This document shows positions 1-9,097 of a stretch of DNA of 64,000 bases, piece by piece. The notes below the pieces were generated by a model. That model did not search any database. It was not told the origin of the DNA and saw only the letters and a list, made by a program, of their open reading frames with translations. The stretch comes from Butyrivibrio fibrisolvens 16/4. Lineage in GTDB: Bacteria > Bacillota > Clostridia > Lachnospirales > Lachnospiraceae. The position numbers were made by a program, and so were the translations under genes. Numbering within the stretch: position 1 is the stretch's first letter; each line of letters opens with the position of its first letter. The stretch is taken from contig FP929036.1 in assembly GCA_000209815.1 (NCBI GenBank), positions 2,880,647 to 2,944,646 of the forward strand, given 5' to 3'.

Positions 1-16
1 ATTGTTTTATCCTCCA
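1..16 (-). promoter_or_regulatory. Ribosome site and start of the next gene, cut by the window edge
   Basis: On the minus strand a GGAGG box (11-15) is followed after 8 nt by AT at positions 2-1, so a start codon very probably continues outside the window. The gene follows the adenylation enzyme closely. In dlt-like and NRPS-like operons this place is often held by an acyl or peptidyl carrier protein or by a DltB-like acyltransferase, but none of it is visible here. Confidence 0.55.
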
Positions 17-21
17 AAATA

Positions 22-1529
22 TTATTTATTATACATTTTAGAAAGCGTTACGCGATCTATTTTTCCATTGGCTGTGAATGGCATTTCCTCTAGGCGATTC
101 ACCTTGTTAGGTAACATATATCTAGGGAGCTTGGTCTTTAGGGCTTTGATAAGGTCGCCTTCGGTGATGTCGCCTACGTAGTAAAGGACGATTTTACCTT
201 GTTCCTTGGCATAGATACAGCTGGAAAGCTTTATCTCTGGTACAAGGTTTACATTTGCTTCGATTTCTCCAAGCTCGATGCGGTGTCCCATGTGCTTTAT
301 CTGGAAATCCTTACGGGAGTGGAATATAAGCTCGCCGTATTCGTTGATGTGGCCAATATCACCTGTACGATAGATGATTTCCGGGTAAGCTGTGTTAAGC
401 GGATTTTGTACGTAGGCCTCGCTTGTTTTTCTGGATTATTGTAATATCCAAGTGTAACTGATGTACCACGAATACAGATTTCACCCTGCTCTCCTGGCTC
501 GGCCAATGTGTTGTCATCCTTAAGTAACATGATTTCTGTATTCTTAAATGGGAAGCCTACTGGGATTACTTCGTCATCAGCGAACTCGCGAGTGACTGGA
601 TAATAGCAGCACATTCCAGTGCCCTCAGTAGGGCCGTAAAGATTAAAGAACTTTGCCTCTGGGCAGGCCTCTCTCCACAGTCTAAACTGCTTGATTGGAA
701 ATACTTCGCTACCAAATGCGATAGTGCGAAGTGTGGTAGGCTTTACTGTATCAAATGTAGCAAAAGCACTAATCATAGTAAGGGCAGAAACAACCCAGCA
801 CACTGTGTTAATCTGATGCTCATTAATATATTCCACCAGCTTAACTGGGAACATAAAATATGAATGTGGAATCAGGTATGTAGTAGCACCAAATTTAAGT
901 GTAGGATAAAGCTCCTTCAGGCATGCATCAAAATAAAGTGGTGTCTGATTACCAAATATAGTATCTTCATTAAATCCAAGAGTCTCTGAAAGCTGCTCGA
1001 TATAATCGATTACAGAACGATGGCAGGCGCACACGCCCTTTGGAACACCTGTGGAGCCTGACGTAAATACGATATAGATTGGATCTGCATCAATAGCCTT
1101 CTTTCTTACAAGAGCAAGTGCTTCGTAATCTGGGTTCGTATTTACGATATCTGAAAACAGAACAATATCTGCCTTATAGTCAAATCCTTCTGCAATACCT
1201 ACAGTAGATTCATCACAGATAATCACTCTTGGCTTGCAGTTGTCTAAAATAAGATTGATTCTGGTAGCTGGCATTTCGCTGTCAATTGGAACATAGTAGC
1301 AGCCTGCATTGATTACACCAAAGAATGTAGCAATAGTGTTTGGGCTTTTTTTCATAAATACAATAACAGGCTCACGCTTGCAACCTTTATTCAAAAGACC
1401 AGTTCCCACTGAATCCATAATTCTCTTTACATCGGAAAATGTGAGGCTTACCTCATCATCCGCATATGCGATTTTATCTGGAACTCGCTCCAGACTTTCG
1501 TTTAAATAATCTAGTACATTGTTTTGCAT
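22..1529 (-). CDS. DltA-like amino acid adenylation enzyme (one frameshift)
   Basis: ANL-superfamily adenylation enzyme: it activates an amino acid with ATP and loads it on a carrier protein. Visible motifs are FTSGSTGVPKG (about residues 155-165), NLYGPTEG, GEICIRG, YRTGD and, near the C-terminus, NGKIDR with the catalytic lysine. The reading frame breaks at T5 426-430 (minus-strand A5). Adding one A joins ...NNPEK to TSEAY and gives about 502 aa, the usual DltA length. Unrepaired, it reads as a 410-aa N-terminal part and an 89-aa C-terminal part. It lies 9 bp after the racemase, in the same operon. The racemase suggests the substrate may be a D-amino acid, as D-Ala is for DltA; specificity cannot be read here. 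Confidence 0.85.
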
Positions 1530-1538
1530 TATACACCT

Positions 1539-2258
1539 CTATTTTGTTATTAGATTGTCGCACTCAGGGCGAGCCTTGGCGCACTTTTTTACACAGTCTG
1601 CTGCAAGCACATCAACAATATCAAGGACATTTGCACCTACTTCGTAATCACGTTTTACTATAGAAAGCTCTGTACATCCTAAAATAACTACTTGTGCTCC
1701 AGCGTCTAAAAGCTGATTTTTAACCTGTTCAAAAGCATCCATATTTACAGGCTGGCCAGCCTTTACATCATCGTAAATGATGCTCATTACAGCCTTCTGT
1801 CCTGCAGCATCTGGATAAATACATTTGATATCATAATCTTTAAAAACTGAATCAAAAAGATGCATAGATGCAGTTCCATCAGTGGCCATTATTCCAACCT
1901 TTGAAATACCTCTCTCAGAAAGATACTGAGCGGCTTCCTTGATTCCATTGCTAACAGGAATCATTACACTGTCAGCCAGCTGATCGTGGAAGAAATGTGC
2001 GGTAATGCAAGGCATGGCTATATAATCAACATTCTGCCTTTCAAGGCTGTTAGCAAGCTCTGTAATTTTAGGAAGCGGGCTTTCACTGCTCTCCCCTAAT
2101 ATATACCCTGTCCTGTCTGGAATAGATGGACAGTTATATATGATCATTTCTATATTTTCCTGGTCTGTTTTGGCATCGGTAAGCTCTATTATCCTGCGCA
2201 TAAAGTAGGCTGTAGCCATAGGACCAAGGCCACCGATGATACCTAGCTTCTTATTCAT
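1539..2258 (-). CDS. Aspartate/glutamate racemase family protein
   Basis: Cofactor-independent amino acid racemase, about 239 aa, beginning MNKKLGIIGGLGPMAT, the typical family N-terminus. The two catalytic cysteines are visible in MPCITAHF and LGCTELS. The family's usual Asn after the first Cys (CNTAH) is Ile here, which may change substrate or activity. I start it at ATG 2258: it overlaps the transglutaminase stop by 8 nt (ATGAATAA), so the two are translationally coupled; the upstream in-frame extension lacks a separate ribosome site. Between a transglutaminase-like protein and an adenylation enzyme, it probably supplies a D-amino acid for wall or teichoic-acid tailoring (inference). Confidence 0.85.
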   Translation of the reverse strand: MNKKLGIIGGLGPMATAYFMRRIIELTDAKTDQENIEMIIYNCPSIPDRTGYILGESSESPLPKITELANSLERQNVDYIAMPCITAHFFHDQLADSVMIPVSNGIKEAAQYLSERGISKVGIMATDGTASMHLFDSVFKDYDIKCIYPDAAGQKAVMSIIYDDVKAGQPVNMDAFEQVKNQLLDAGAQVVILGCTELSIVKRDYEVGANVLDIVDVLAADCVKKCAKARPECDNLITK

Positions 2259-3510
2259 TAAAATATGTATACACCTCTCTATCATAATTGTGAGAACGGT
2301 AGTGTTCCTGGGAGTATGCCATCAAATCCTCATCTGTCACATAGAACCCTTTAAAGGTCTTGTCAGTACGAGGTGTGCTGTCAAAATGACGCCATCCCTC
2401 GCCGCAATCAATAACGCTCCAGAAATGATGACGGGTAGCTGTAGGGATGATTTCAATGTCCTCGTTTTTGATACCAGCGCGAGTAAGCAATGCCTTTCCA
2501 ACAGCAAAGTAATTGTAACAATCTCCGTGACGATTTTTAAGGCCATCATAAGCCCCCTTTAGCCAATCGCCTCTGTCCTCGCTCTCACTATATCCGATAT
2601 TACCCTGAATCCAAACGTAAATAGCGTGAGCCTTGTCGTAATCAGACATTCCCGGCTTAATAATATCTGCAAGGACAGCATCAGCCAGTTCATTTACTTG
2701 GTCTTCCGTATAGACTGCCTCTATGACTGTGATGGTTCCTTCTTCTAAATCCATATTCCCCATTGAATCTGTGGCAGTATAGATGACTGTGTATTCGCCA
2801 GGAGTGTCCAAATCCACACGGCTACTATCCACCTGCACCTCTATGTCCTTATCCACATTGTCTGTAACAACAACTCCTGTTTTATAACTAGCTCCCTGAT
2901 GAGCATAAACCACCTTATCAAGCTGACCCTCGATGACAGGTGGAATGATATCATACTCCTCAACCAGCTTTAAGGTAGTCTCTGCCGTGGTTCTGTTTCC
3001 TGAGGCATCCTCAGCAGCAATCTGAACAGGTATTGTACCATAATTATCAAAGCTGACTGCCTCTCCATAATAGATATTACAGTCCCCTGATGCATCGCTG
3101 ACTGAATCAACAAAATCCTTTGCCTGAGGAATCTCCTCCTTTGTGCAGACAATAGGATGTACCGTAAGTTCTGGGGCCACAGTATCCTCCACAGTAAGTG
3201 TGCAATGATATGTGTATGGTTTTGAGTAAATACCTACCTTGTAGATTCCGGCCTTTTCAGTAAAGAATATAGTATCTGAGGTAAACTCTGCATTTTTCTC
3301 TTCGTTTTTAAGGAAATCCCTGGCGGTAACCTCCCCACCAAGCTCAACTACACAATTATCATATACTCTGGTGGAATAATCATAATAAAAATAGGCTCCT
3401 ACCCCGGCAGTAGCTATAAATGTAGCCACTATGCCTATAAAGATAAGAAGCCTATTTCGTTTTTTCTTATATTTGTATCGTCTTCTATTATTTCTGACAT
3501 CTGTTCCCAT
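2251..3510 (-). CDS. Membrane-anchored transglutaminase-like protein with Ig-like repeats
   Basis: About 419 aa. A basic cytoplasmic head (RRRYKYKKKR) is followed by one membrane helix (about residues 20-42), then two or three beta-sandwich repeats of the DUF5011/HYR type (repeated DTVAPELTV, DIIPPVIEG, GEYTVIYTATDSMGN), then a transglutaminase-like domain. The triad is visible: Cys in RHGDCYNYF, His in RHHFWSV, Asp in HFDSTPR. The active domain is outside the cell, probably acting on wall-linked peptides or proteins. Start is ATG 3510 after a GGGAG box; an upstream GTG lies inside a hairpin and has no box. First gene of the racemase and adenylation operon. Confidence 0.85.
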   Translation of the reverse strand: MGTDVRNNRRRYKYKKKRNRLLIFIGIVATFIATAGVGAYFYYDYSTRVYDNCVVELGGEVTARDFLKNEEKNAEFTSDTIFFTEKAGIYKVGIYSKPYTYHCTLTVEDTVAPELTVHPIVCTKEEIPQAKDFVDSVSDASGDCNIYYGEAVSFDNYGTIPVQIAAEDASGNRTTAETTLKLVEEYDIIPPVIEGQLDKVVYAHQGASYKTGVVVTDNVDKDIEVQVDSSRVDLDTPGEYTVIYTATDSMGNMDLEEGTITVIEAVYTEDQVNELADAVLADIIKPGMSDYDKAHAIYVWIQGNIGYSESEDRGDWLKGAYDGLKNRHGDCYNYFAVGKALLTRAGIKNEDIEIIPTATRHHFWSVIDCGEGWRHFDSTPRTDKTFKGFYVTDEDLMAYSQEHYRSHNYDREVYTYFNE

Positions 3511-3521
3511 AATTATATTCT

Positions 3522-3578
3522 CCCGAGTGTGTATGTACACTCGGGTATAATTTTATCAATCATAGGGATGTGAGTCAA
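3522..3578 (-). promoter_or_regulatory. Promoter with a 9-bp palindrome at the transcript start
   Basis: Minus strand: TTGACT (3578-3573), 17 nt, TAAAAT (3555-3550). About seven bases later begins a perfect inverted repeat, CCCGAGTGT and ACACTCGGG (3545-3537 and 3530-3522), with a 6-nt loop. The right arm runs into the GGGAG ribosome site of the transglutaminase gene, so it may be a repressor operator at +1 or an mRNA hairpin that masks the ribosome site. Confidence 0.75.
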
Positions 3579-3610
3579 ATTTAGTGGATAAAAACTTCCT
3601 GCTAAAAAGC

Positions 3611-5095
3611 TTAGTTGTGATAAAGCTTATTTCCCTCGTATTTTGGCTCGCAAGTAAGGTGAACACCCAGCTGCTTTAATACGCTAACATCCACAGATGA
3701 AAGAATAACTGATGAGTGCATCTCAGAACCAGCAAGCTCTGGAAGGCAATCGTAAGCCTTTCTAGCATCCTCGCTACTGATTGACTCCATAGAAAGGGCA
3801 ATCAAAAGCTCGTTCAAATGAAGATGTGGATTATGATCGCCTAAGTAATTAGTTTTTAAATTCATAATAGGTGTAAGTGTCTCTGGAGAGATTAACTTTT
3901 TCTCATCAGCAATACCTGCAAAGTGCTTTAATGCATTAAGAATCATTGCTGAAGAAGCACCTAACATTTCAGAAGTCTTTCCTGTGATAACCTGTCCATC
4001 TGAAAGCTCGATAGCTGCACAAGGAACGCCTGTCTGCTCTGCCTTAATATTCGCAGCTGAAACAACTGGACGATCTGAAACAGAAATACCAGCCTTTTCC
4101 ATAAGAAGCTCCAGCTTCTGGATTGCCGAATCACTGCCCTCACCCTTACGTCTGGCAACTGTAGCCTCGAAATAACGGCGGATGATTTCCTGATTAGAAG
4201 CTGCTCTACAAGCATCATCGTCGATAATAGCATTTCCTGCCATATTTACACCCATGTCTGTAGGTGACTTGTATGGTGATTCTCCTGAAATCTTCTCGAA
4301 CATAGCCTTGAGAACAGGGAATACCTCTACATCTCTGTTGTAATTTACAACAGTTTCGCCATAAGCCTCTAAATGGAATGGGTCAATCATATTTACATCG
4401 TTAAGATCTGCTGTGGCTGCCTCGTATGCAAGATTTACTGGATGATTTAATGGAAGGTTCCAGATTGGGAATGTCTCGAACTTGGCGTATCCAGCCTTTA
4501 CACCGCGCTTTGACTCATGGTAAAGCTGAGAAAGGCAAGTAGCCATCTTTCCACTTCCTGGACCAGGAGCTGTAATAACTACTAGTGGACGTGTTGTTTC
4601 GATATAATCATTCTTTCCAAAACCTTCATCAGATACGATAAAAGGAATATTTGATGGATAACCTGGGATAATGTAATGACGGAAAACCTTCAGGCCTAAT
4701 GCCTTAAGCTTTTTCTCGTATGCCACTGCTGATGGCTGCTCTGCGAACTGTGTAAGAACAACTGAACCTACATAAAGACCATAGCTTGTAAATGCATCGA
4801 TAAGTCTTAATAAGTCCATATCGTATGTGATTCCGATATCTCCGCGGACCTTGTTCTTCTCGATATCGCCAGCCTTGATAGCAATAACTATCTCAGTCTT
4901 GTCAGCAAGCTCCTTTAGCATAGTGATTTTTGCGTCTGGCTTGAAGCCTGGCAAAACTCTTGAAGCGTGATAATCATCGAAGAGCTTTCCTCCAAACTCA
5001 AGATAAAGCTTTCCTCCAAACTGGTCGATTCGCTCACGAATCCTCTTAGACTGCATCTCAGTGTATTTTTCGTTACTAAATCCTTTGTTTCTCAT
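3611..5095 (-). CDS. DUF1846 / UPF0371 family protein
   Basis: About 494 aa, full length for DUF1846. It begins MRNKGFSNEKYTEMQSKRI and contains the family signature FGGKLFDDYHASRVLPGF and a glycine-rich loop APGPGSGKMATC (near residue 190). The family is common in Firmicutes and its biochemical role is not settled; do not read more into the loop than possible nucleotide binding. I start it at ATG 5095, which fits the promoter at 5149-5177; upstream codons would lie before the transcript start. It stands alone between sortase B and the tailoring operon. Confidence 0.85.
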   Translation of the reverse strand: MRNKGFSNEKYTEMQSKRIRERIDQFGGKLYLEFGGKLFDDYHASRVLPGFKPDAKITMLKELADKTEIVIAIKAGDIEKNKVRGDIGITYDMDLLRLIDAFTSYGLYVGSVVLTQFAEQPSAVAYEKKLKALGLKVFRHYIIPGYPSNIPFIVSDEGFGKNDYIETTRPLVVITAPGPGSGKMATCLSQLYHESKRGVKAGYAKFETFPIWNLPLNHPVNLAYEAATADLNDVNMIDPFHLEAYGETVVNYNRDVEVFPVLKAMFEKISGESPYKSPTDMGVNMAGNAIIDDDACRAASNQEIIRRYFEATVARRKGEGSDSAIQKLELLMEKAGISVSDRPVVSAANIKAEQTGVPCAAIELSDGQVITGKTSEMLGASSAMILNALKHFAGIADEKKLISPETLTPIMNLKTNYLGDHNPHLHLNELLIALSMESISSEDARKAYDCLPELAGSEMHSSVILSSVDVSVLKQLGVHLTCEPKYEGNKLYHN

Positions 5096-5148
5096 ACTTA
5101 CTTCTTTCTTTAAAATATTCCTGTTGTTTTTAGTAATATATCTAATAA

Positions 5149-5216
5149 ATATTAAATGATAACCATAAATCAGGCAAGCCAAAAATATATTTTTCACCAA
5201 ATATTTTCGGCCTGCC
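5149..5216 (-). promoter_or_regulatory. DUF1846 promoter overlapped by a 16-bp inverted repeat
   Basis: TTGCCT (5177-5172), 17 nt, TAATAT (5154-5149) on the minus strand. The -35 box sits in one arm of an inverted repeat (5173-5188 with 5201-5216, 14 of 16 bases matching). As the repeat spans the -35 box and lies upstream of the transcript start, an operator is more likely than an RNA structure. Confidence 0.6.
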
Positions 5217-5270
5217 CAAATGTTTTAATGCAGAATAAAAGTGCTTCTGAAATTAATATCACTTCTATAA

Positions 5271-5981
5271 TTATTTATATGGAACAAATGATATTTGCTT
5301 GGCTATGACTAAGTATCTGTATCTGGCATCATTGATGCAAGTAGAAAGAGTAACCAATTTGTCCTCTGTAGTAAGTTCCACACCTTCCCTTACGTGCTCC
5401 ACCTTGGACTTTGCGTATCCTGTGAGAGTGAGATTTATATATTCCTGTCGGCTTGTCTCCAAAGCATTTGGATACTGATCCAATATCAAGGCGTTTGAAT
5501 ACTTCACAGTAGAATAAATCTGATAGTAATAAACACCATCAGCTGTATAGATATACATATCCTGATTCTTATTGAAGAAATCCGCCTTATCAAAATAATG
5601 TAGGCTTCCAAAGGCCGTCTTGTTCTTCATATTGTGGCCGTAGATTACCGTATTAAAATCCTGGAATGTCTTTGTATTCACCCTGTTTGTATAAAGTGCC
5701 CCAGGATACCCCTTACTTCCATCCACATTTCGCATAATATAGTAATCATCCACTACACTTTGAACAACAGGATAATTCACCTTAGTGTTTGGAATTACTA
5801 TCCAGGCATAAATGTCCGGATTATATGCCTGAACAGCTGCAAAATCAACTGCTCCCTCTGAATTAGTTAACGACAGGGTCTTTCCTTTTGCCTCTGCCAT
5901 ATTAGCAGAAAAGGGCTGCATCAAACCTGCAACAAAAAACATAACCGCTATAACTGCCCCAATTATTCTCTTGCTTTTCAT
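5271..5981 (-). CDS. srtB: Class B sortase
   Basis: Membrane transpeptidase that links surface proteins to the wall, about 236 aa. N-terminal hydrophobic segment (residues 4-28), then the sortase barrel: catalytic His in VIYGHNM, Cys in TLSTC (about residue 215) and Arg in ARYRYLV. Start ATG 5981 has AGGAGG six bases upstream; the TTG two codons earlier abuts the box. Related to the second sortase at 25.9-26.7 kb by the same landmarks (NYPVVQ/DYPILQ, DGSKGYPG, VIYGHN/VVYGHN). The only sorting substrate seen in the window is the SPKTG protein near 24 kb. Its upstream region carries operator-like site A. Confidence 0.92.
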   Translation of the reverse strand: MKSKRIIGAVIAVMFFVAGLMQPFSANMAEAKGKTLSLTNSEGAVDFAAVQAYNPDIYAWIVIPNTKVNYPVVQSVVDDYYIMRNVDGSKGYPGALYTNRVNTKTFQDFNTVIYGHNMKNKTAFGSLHYFDKADFFNKNQDMYIYTADGVYYYQIYSTVKYSNALILDQYPNALETSRQEYINLTLTGYAKSKVEHVREGVELTTEDKLVTLSTCINDARYRYLVIAKQISFVPYK

Positions 5982-6018
5982 ACTCAACCTCCTAGACCTG
6001 CTTCTCCCGACTGAATAT

Positions 6019-6058
6019 ATTATAAGACACTAAATTAGTGGTAGCTATAGCTGTTACA
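6019..6058 (-). promoter_or_regulatory. Operator-like motif site A in the sortase promoter
   Basis: The 20-mer TGGTAGCTATAGCTGTTACA (6039-6058, plus strand) contains the perfect palindrome AGCTATAGCT. On the minus strand it ends 15 nt before TATAAT (6024-6019) and covers the place of the -35 box, which has no consensus of its own. Site B has the same geometry. Confidence 0.7.
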
Positions 6059-6097
6059 ATTTGTCATAAATTTTTCAAAATTATCACATAAATAATT

Positions 6098-8119
6098 CTA
6101 CTGAACCTCTTCTGTGAGGCAAAATCCACTATAAATCTTTCGCAAATAACTTTCCTCATTACCAGCAGCAAGCATCATAGGACTGTAAGCATCCCTACCT
6201 GATATATTAAACATGTAAGGAAAATCCTTGAAATGCTCAGCATATTCTCTTACAAACTCCATTATGCCTTCTTGTATTTCTTCCACACCATTTGGATTAG
6301 GCTCCTGCTGACCGAATTTTAATTCCACCTCCCCGTCACTATCATAATAAAAACCCTTAAAAGTAGGCTGTTTAGAGGATGTAAGTAACTCAAAGAAAAG
6401 ATTATATCCTCGTCCTGGATTATGCTTCTTCCAAAGATCTCTATTATCTCTGGACGAGTACATATAGGAGACAAGACTACCATCCAAAAGCATAGTTTCA
6501 CTCATATCGGGCTCTGAATTTAATGCGGAATTAGTACCTGCAATTATCCCAGTCAATTTACAATCTATCATCCATTCATTTTCAAAAAGATTTTTTAAAG
6601 CCAAGGCGCCACTTCCTGCCCAGCCTATATCAACAGCTAATGCAGATTTAGAAGCGCCTATAAGATTTTTATACCACTTAGCGGCTGCCGCCCTTTGCTC
6701 TGAATAAGAATCAACAATTGTTTTCCAATTATCATTTATTAGCTGAATAAAGGCTTCTTCATTCTTTGAAATAAATTGATCTGACGGAGACAATGATGTT
6801 GATTTCATCAGTGTCTCCTCAAGCGCTAGTAGCTCCATCTCAGCCAGAATTTTATGGATTGTTTTCCCCTTACCAACCTTATGACGAATTAGCTTTCTAA
6901 CAAAATCGTATTTCATATTTCTTGCACACCATTTTGCAGCAGCAAAACGGGATATATAGGCATATACCGTATTATCCTCCGGATACAAAAAATCGTACGC
7001 CTTCTTGATTATTTCTCCATCTCTGCTAAGAAATAGTATTTTATCTATTCCGTTTGCCAGATAATACTGGTGGATAAAATGGCAATACCCTAGAATAAAC
7101 AATCCACCATATATAAATCCATACTCCTGATTCATAGTCATTCTGGATTGCCCAGAATATAGGTGGTTATTTACTATGCCACGATATGCAGCTCCAATTA
7201 TCGGTGACATATCATAGCTTCTGTATTGAATAGAATTCGTATTTACGTTTTTATAATAAACGGCTTCAATTCCTGCCTTCAACGCCATTTTATAATCACT
7301 ATTTTCATTGTCACCAATGTGGACAATAGAACAGTTTTCTCCAAGCAGAATTTTCTGGTGTGATGTCATTTTTTTATACAAATTCCCTTGCCATTTAGAG
7401 CTTTTTTCCTGGCAGGATACGTATATACGTTTATATTGACTATATCCACATTTTTCGAGGATTTTTTCAAGGACATCACCAGGAAGATACATATCTGTGG
7501 TGATTACAATACTCTTATCATCCCTAAGCAAGCTTTCATATACCTGCTTCATATATGGGTTTGCATAGCAAAGCTGAAGTTCTGTCTCTATCTCCAGTTG
7601 CTTTCCCCGCTCAGCGTCAATTCCTGTTAGGGATTCTAGCTTTTCCCATATTTCCGATAGATTCACTTCATAGGTTTTATCCTTTTTATATTTATCTATT
7701 CTGGTCTTCTTTTCCGCCTCTATTCTAATTCTCTTAAAATCCATATAGCCAAGCTTTTGTCCTAAAATATAGAACAAATCCCCTGGCTCTGAGAAGGGCC
7801 TGAAAATCAAAGTATCAAATAAATCAAAAGAAATTACATCATATTTTTTTAGCTTTTCTACAAATACACTTGCAGGCTCCTGATTAAACAAATGGGATTC
7901 TGGCTGTGATGCGATTAAACTTTTTTCCTCGTATGCATCAAGCACTTTTATTTTTCCGACGTGCTTTATGTGTAGGATGTAATAGGCGAAATTCAGCCAT
8001 AGAAGATACATATAAGAAATGATTCGCTTTAAGCCCTGACTATCATTATGATAATCGTGATATCTTTTCGCGATTCCTGGAACCCTATTTACTAAAAAAC
8101 CGTAGATTCTATATCTCAT
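6098..8119 (-). CDS. Large HAD-superfamily protein (COG5610 type) of surface glycan loci
   Basis: About 673 aa. The N-terminal half is a HAD phosphatase-like domain: ISFDLFDTL (98-104), VITTDMYLP, and HIGDNENSDY, matching HAD motifs I, II and IV. The C-terminal half is the partner domain with LFLSRDGEIIKKAY and VDIGWAGSGALALKNL, which recurs without the HAD domain in the gene at 20.6-21.9 kb. The family is found in polysaccharide clusters; the true reaction is not known to me. Start ATG 8119 has GGGGGAAG directly upstream; an earlier start at 8143 has no box. Promoter with motif site B upstream. Confidence 0.8.
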   Translation of the reverse strand: MRYRIYGFLVNRVPGIAKRYHDYHNDSQGLKRIISYMYLLWLNFAYYILHIKHVGKIKVLDAYEEKSLIASQPESHLFNQEPASVFVEKLKKYDVISFDLFDTLIFRPFSEPGDLFYILGQKLGYMDFKRIRIEAEKKTRIDKYKKDKTYEVNLSEIWEKLESLTGIDAERGKQLEIETELQLCYANPYMKQVYESLLRDDKSIVITTDMYLPGDVLEKILEKCGYSQYKRIYVSCQEKSSKWQGNLYKKMTSHQKILLGENCSIVHIGDNENSDYKMALKAGIEAVYYKNVNTNSIQYRSYDMSPIIGAAYRGIVNNHLYSGQSRMTMNQEYGFIYGGLFILGYCHFIHQYYLANGIDKILFLSRDGEIIKKAYDFLYPEDNTVYAYISRFAAAKWCARNMKYDFVRKLIRHKVGKGKTIHKILAEMELLALEETLMKSTSLSPSDQFISKNEEAFIQLINDNWKTIVDSYSEQRAAAAKWYKNLIGASKSALAVDIGWAGSGALALKNLFENEWMIDCKLTGIIAGTNSALNSEPDMSETMLLDGSLVSYMYSSRDNRDLWKKHNPGRGYNLFFELLTSSKQPTFKGFYYDSDGEVELKFGQQEPNPNGVEEIQEGIMEFVREYAEHFKDFPYMFNISGRDAYSPMMLAAGNEESYLRKIYSGFCLTEEVQ

Positions 8120-8155
8120 AACTTCCCCCAACTGTGTTAACACTGTACTAAAAAT

Positions 8156-8195
8156 ATTATAAATAATTCAGCCACTGATAGCTATAACTGTTACA
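8156..8195 (-). promoter_or_regulatory. Operator-like motif site B in the HAD-gene promoter
   Basis: TGATAGCTATAACTGTTACA (8176-8195, plus strand) differs from site A at two bases only. On the minus strand it ends 15 nt before TATAAT (8161-8156), exactly as in site A, and occupies the -35 position. It also lies just upstream of the divergent glycosidase promoter (8210-8238), so it could serve both. Confidence 0.7.
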
Positions 8196-8209
8196 TTAAT
8201 TCTTTTGTA

Positions 8210-8238
8210 TTGCACTTTATTTAAAACCGTGATATTAT
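8210..8238 (+). promoter_or_regulatory. Promoter of the phosphodiester glycosidase gene
   Basis: TTGCAC (8210-8215), 17 nt, TATTAT (8233-8238). Transcription should start near 8245, which excludes the upstream start at 8205 and supports ATG 8292. Confidence 0.7.
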
Positions 8239-8291
8239 CGGTCTGTTTTTCGTTTTATTTTTTGTATGCTATTTGCGCTAGAAAGGCACAA

Positions 8292-9038
8292 ATGAATACA
8301 ATCAACTTAATAAGGAAGCCGCTACTTTCTATAGTAGTAGGTTTTATTATCTCTCTTTTCTTTGCTTTTCCCACATATGCAAAAGAGAATTCTTCTGTCA
8401 CAAACAGTGACTATTCATTCACCAAAACATCATTTGGTGATTCCCTAGTATGCTACATACAAACTGCATCACTTACTCCTCAATTGATAGTATCAGATGA
8501 TAGTGCTTCTATCTCTGAAATCACAGAAAGTGTTGCTGCCCCCATTTCAATAAATGCAGGAGCGTGGAATGAATTAGGGGCTATGAGTTACACCTATAGC
8601 AATGGCAAATGGCACTCCATAGCAAAAGATGCATATATAGGTGATCCACTTGTATTTCTCCCTAATGGAAAGCTGCAAGCTATCGGCTACGATTACGCAT
8701 CTTTAGGACTATTTACAGCCCTGCAACCACAGTGGGTTGTAACTGGTTTTAATGCTGTCATCTACGATACCTGGGCAAAAAATGTAGATTGGAATACTAA
8801 GCACGACAGAACCTTCATAGGCCAACTTCAGGATGGCACTTTTATAGCCGGAGTAGCTACCAGAATGTCCTACCAGGATATGTATGATTTTGCTAAATCT
8901 ACGTGGGGGAACTCCATAAGAATCCTTTATAACCTGGATGGCGGAGATTCTTCCAACATGTACATTGAAGGACAAACACTAAAGAAAAGCCGTGATGTAC
9001 GAAGTGTGATATGTTTTAAACCTAAAAACAATCTTTAA
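8292..9038 (+). CDS. Secreted phosphodiester glycosidase-like protein (NAGPA family)
   Basis: About 248 aa. Signal peptide or N-terminal anchor of residues 6-27 ending AFPTYA, then a NAGPA-type domain (DUF2233 group). The family signature is visible as YNLDGGDSSNMY from residue 213, along with SINAGAW and the HDRTFIGQ stretch. Family members remove sugars from phosphodiesters; outside the cell the target may be wall teichoic acid or the exported glycan of this locus (inference). Start ATG 8292 follows GAAAGG. It diverges from the HAD gene, sharing the region with motif site B. Confidence 0.8.
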   Translation: MNTINLIRKPLLSIVVGFIISLFFAFPTYAKENSSVTNSDYSFTKTSFGDSLVCYIQTASLTPQLIVSDDSASISEITESVAAPISINAGAWNELGAMSYTYSNGKWHSIAKDAYIGDPLVFLPNGKLQAIGYDYASLGLFTALQPQWVVTGFNAVIYDTWAKNVDWNTKHDRTFIGQLQDGTFIAGVATRMSYQDMYDFAKSTWGNSIRILYNLDGGDSSNMYIEGQTLKKSRDVRSVICFKPKNNL

Positions 9039-9097
9039 TCACATTTGCTAGCGAGCGCTATGCATTATATGAAAAAATTCAAAGGAGGGTGTTGCTA

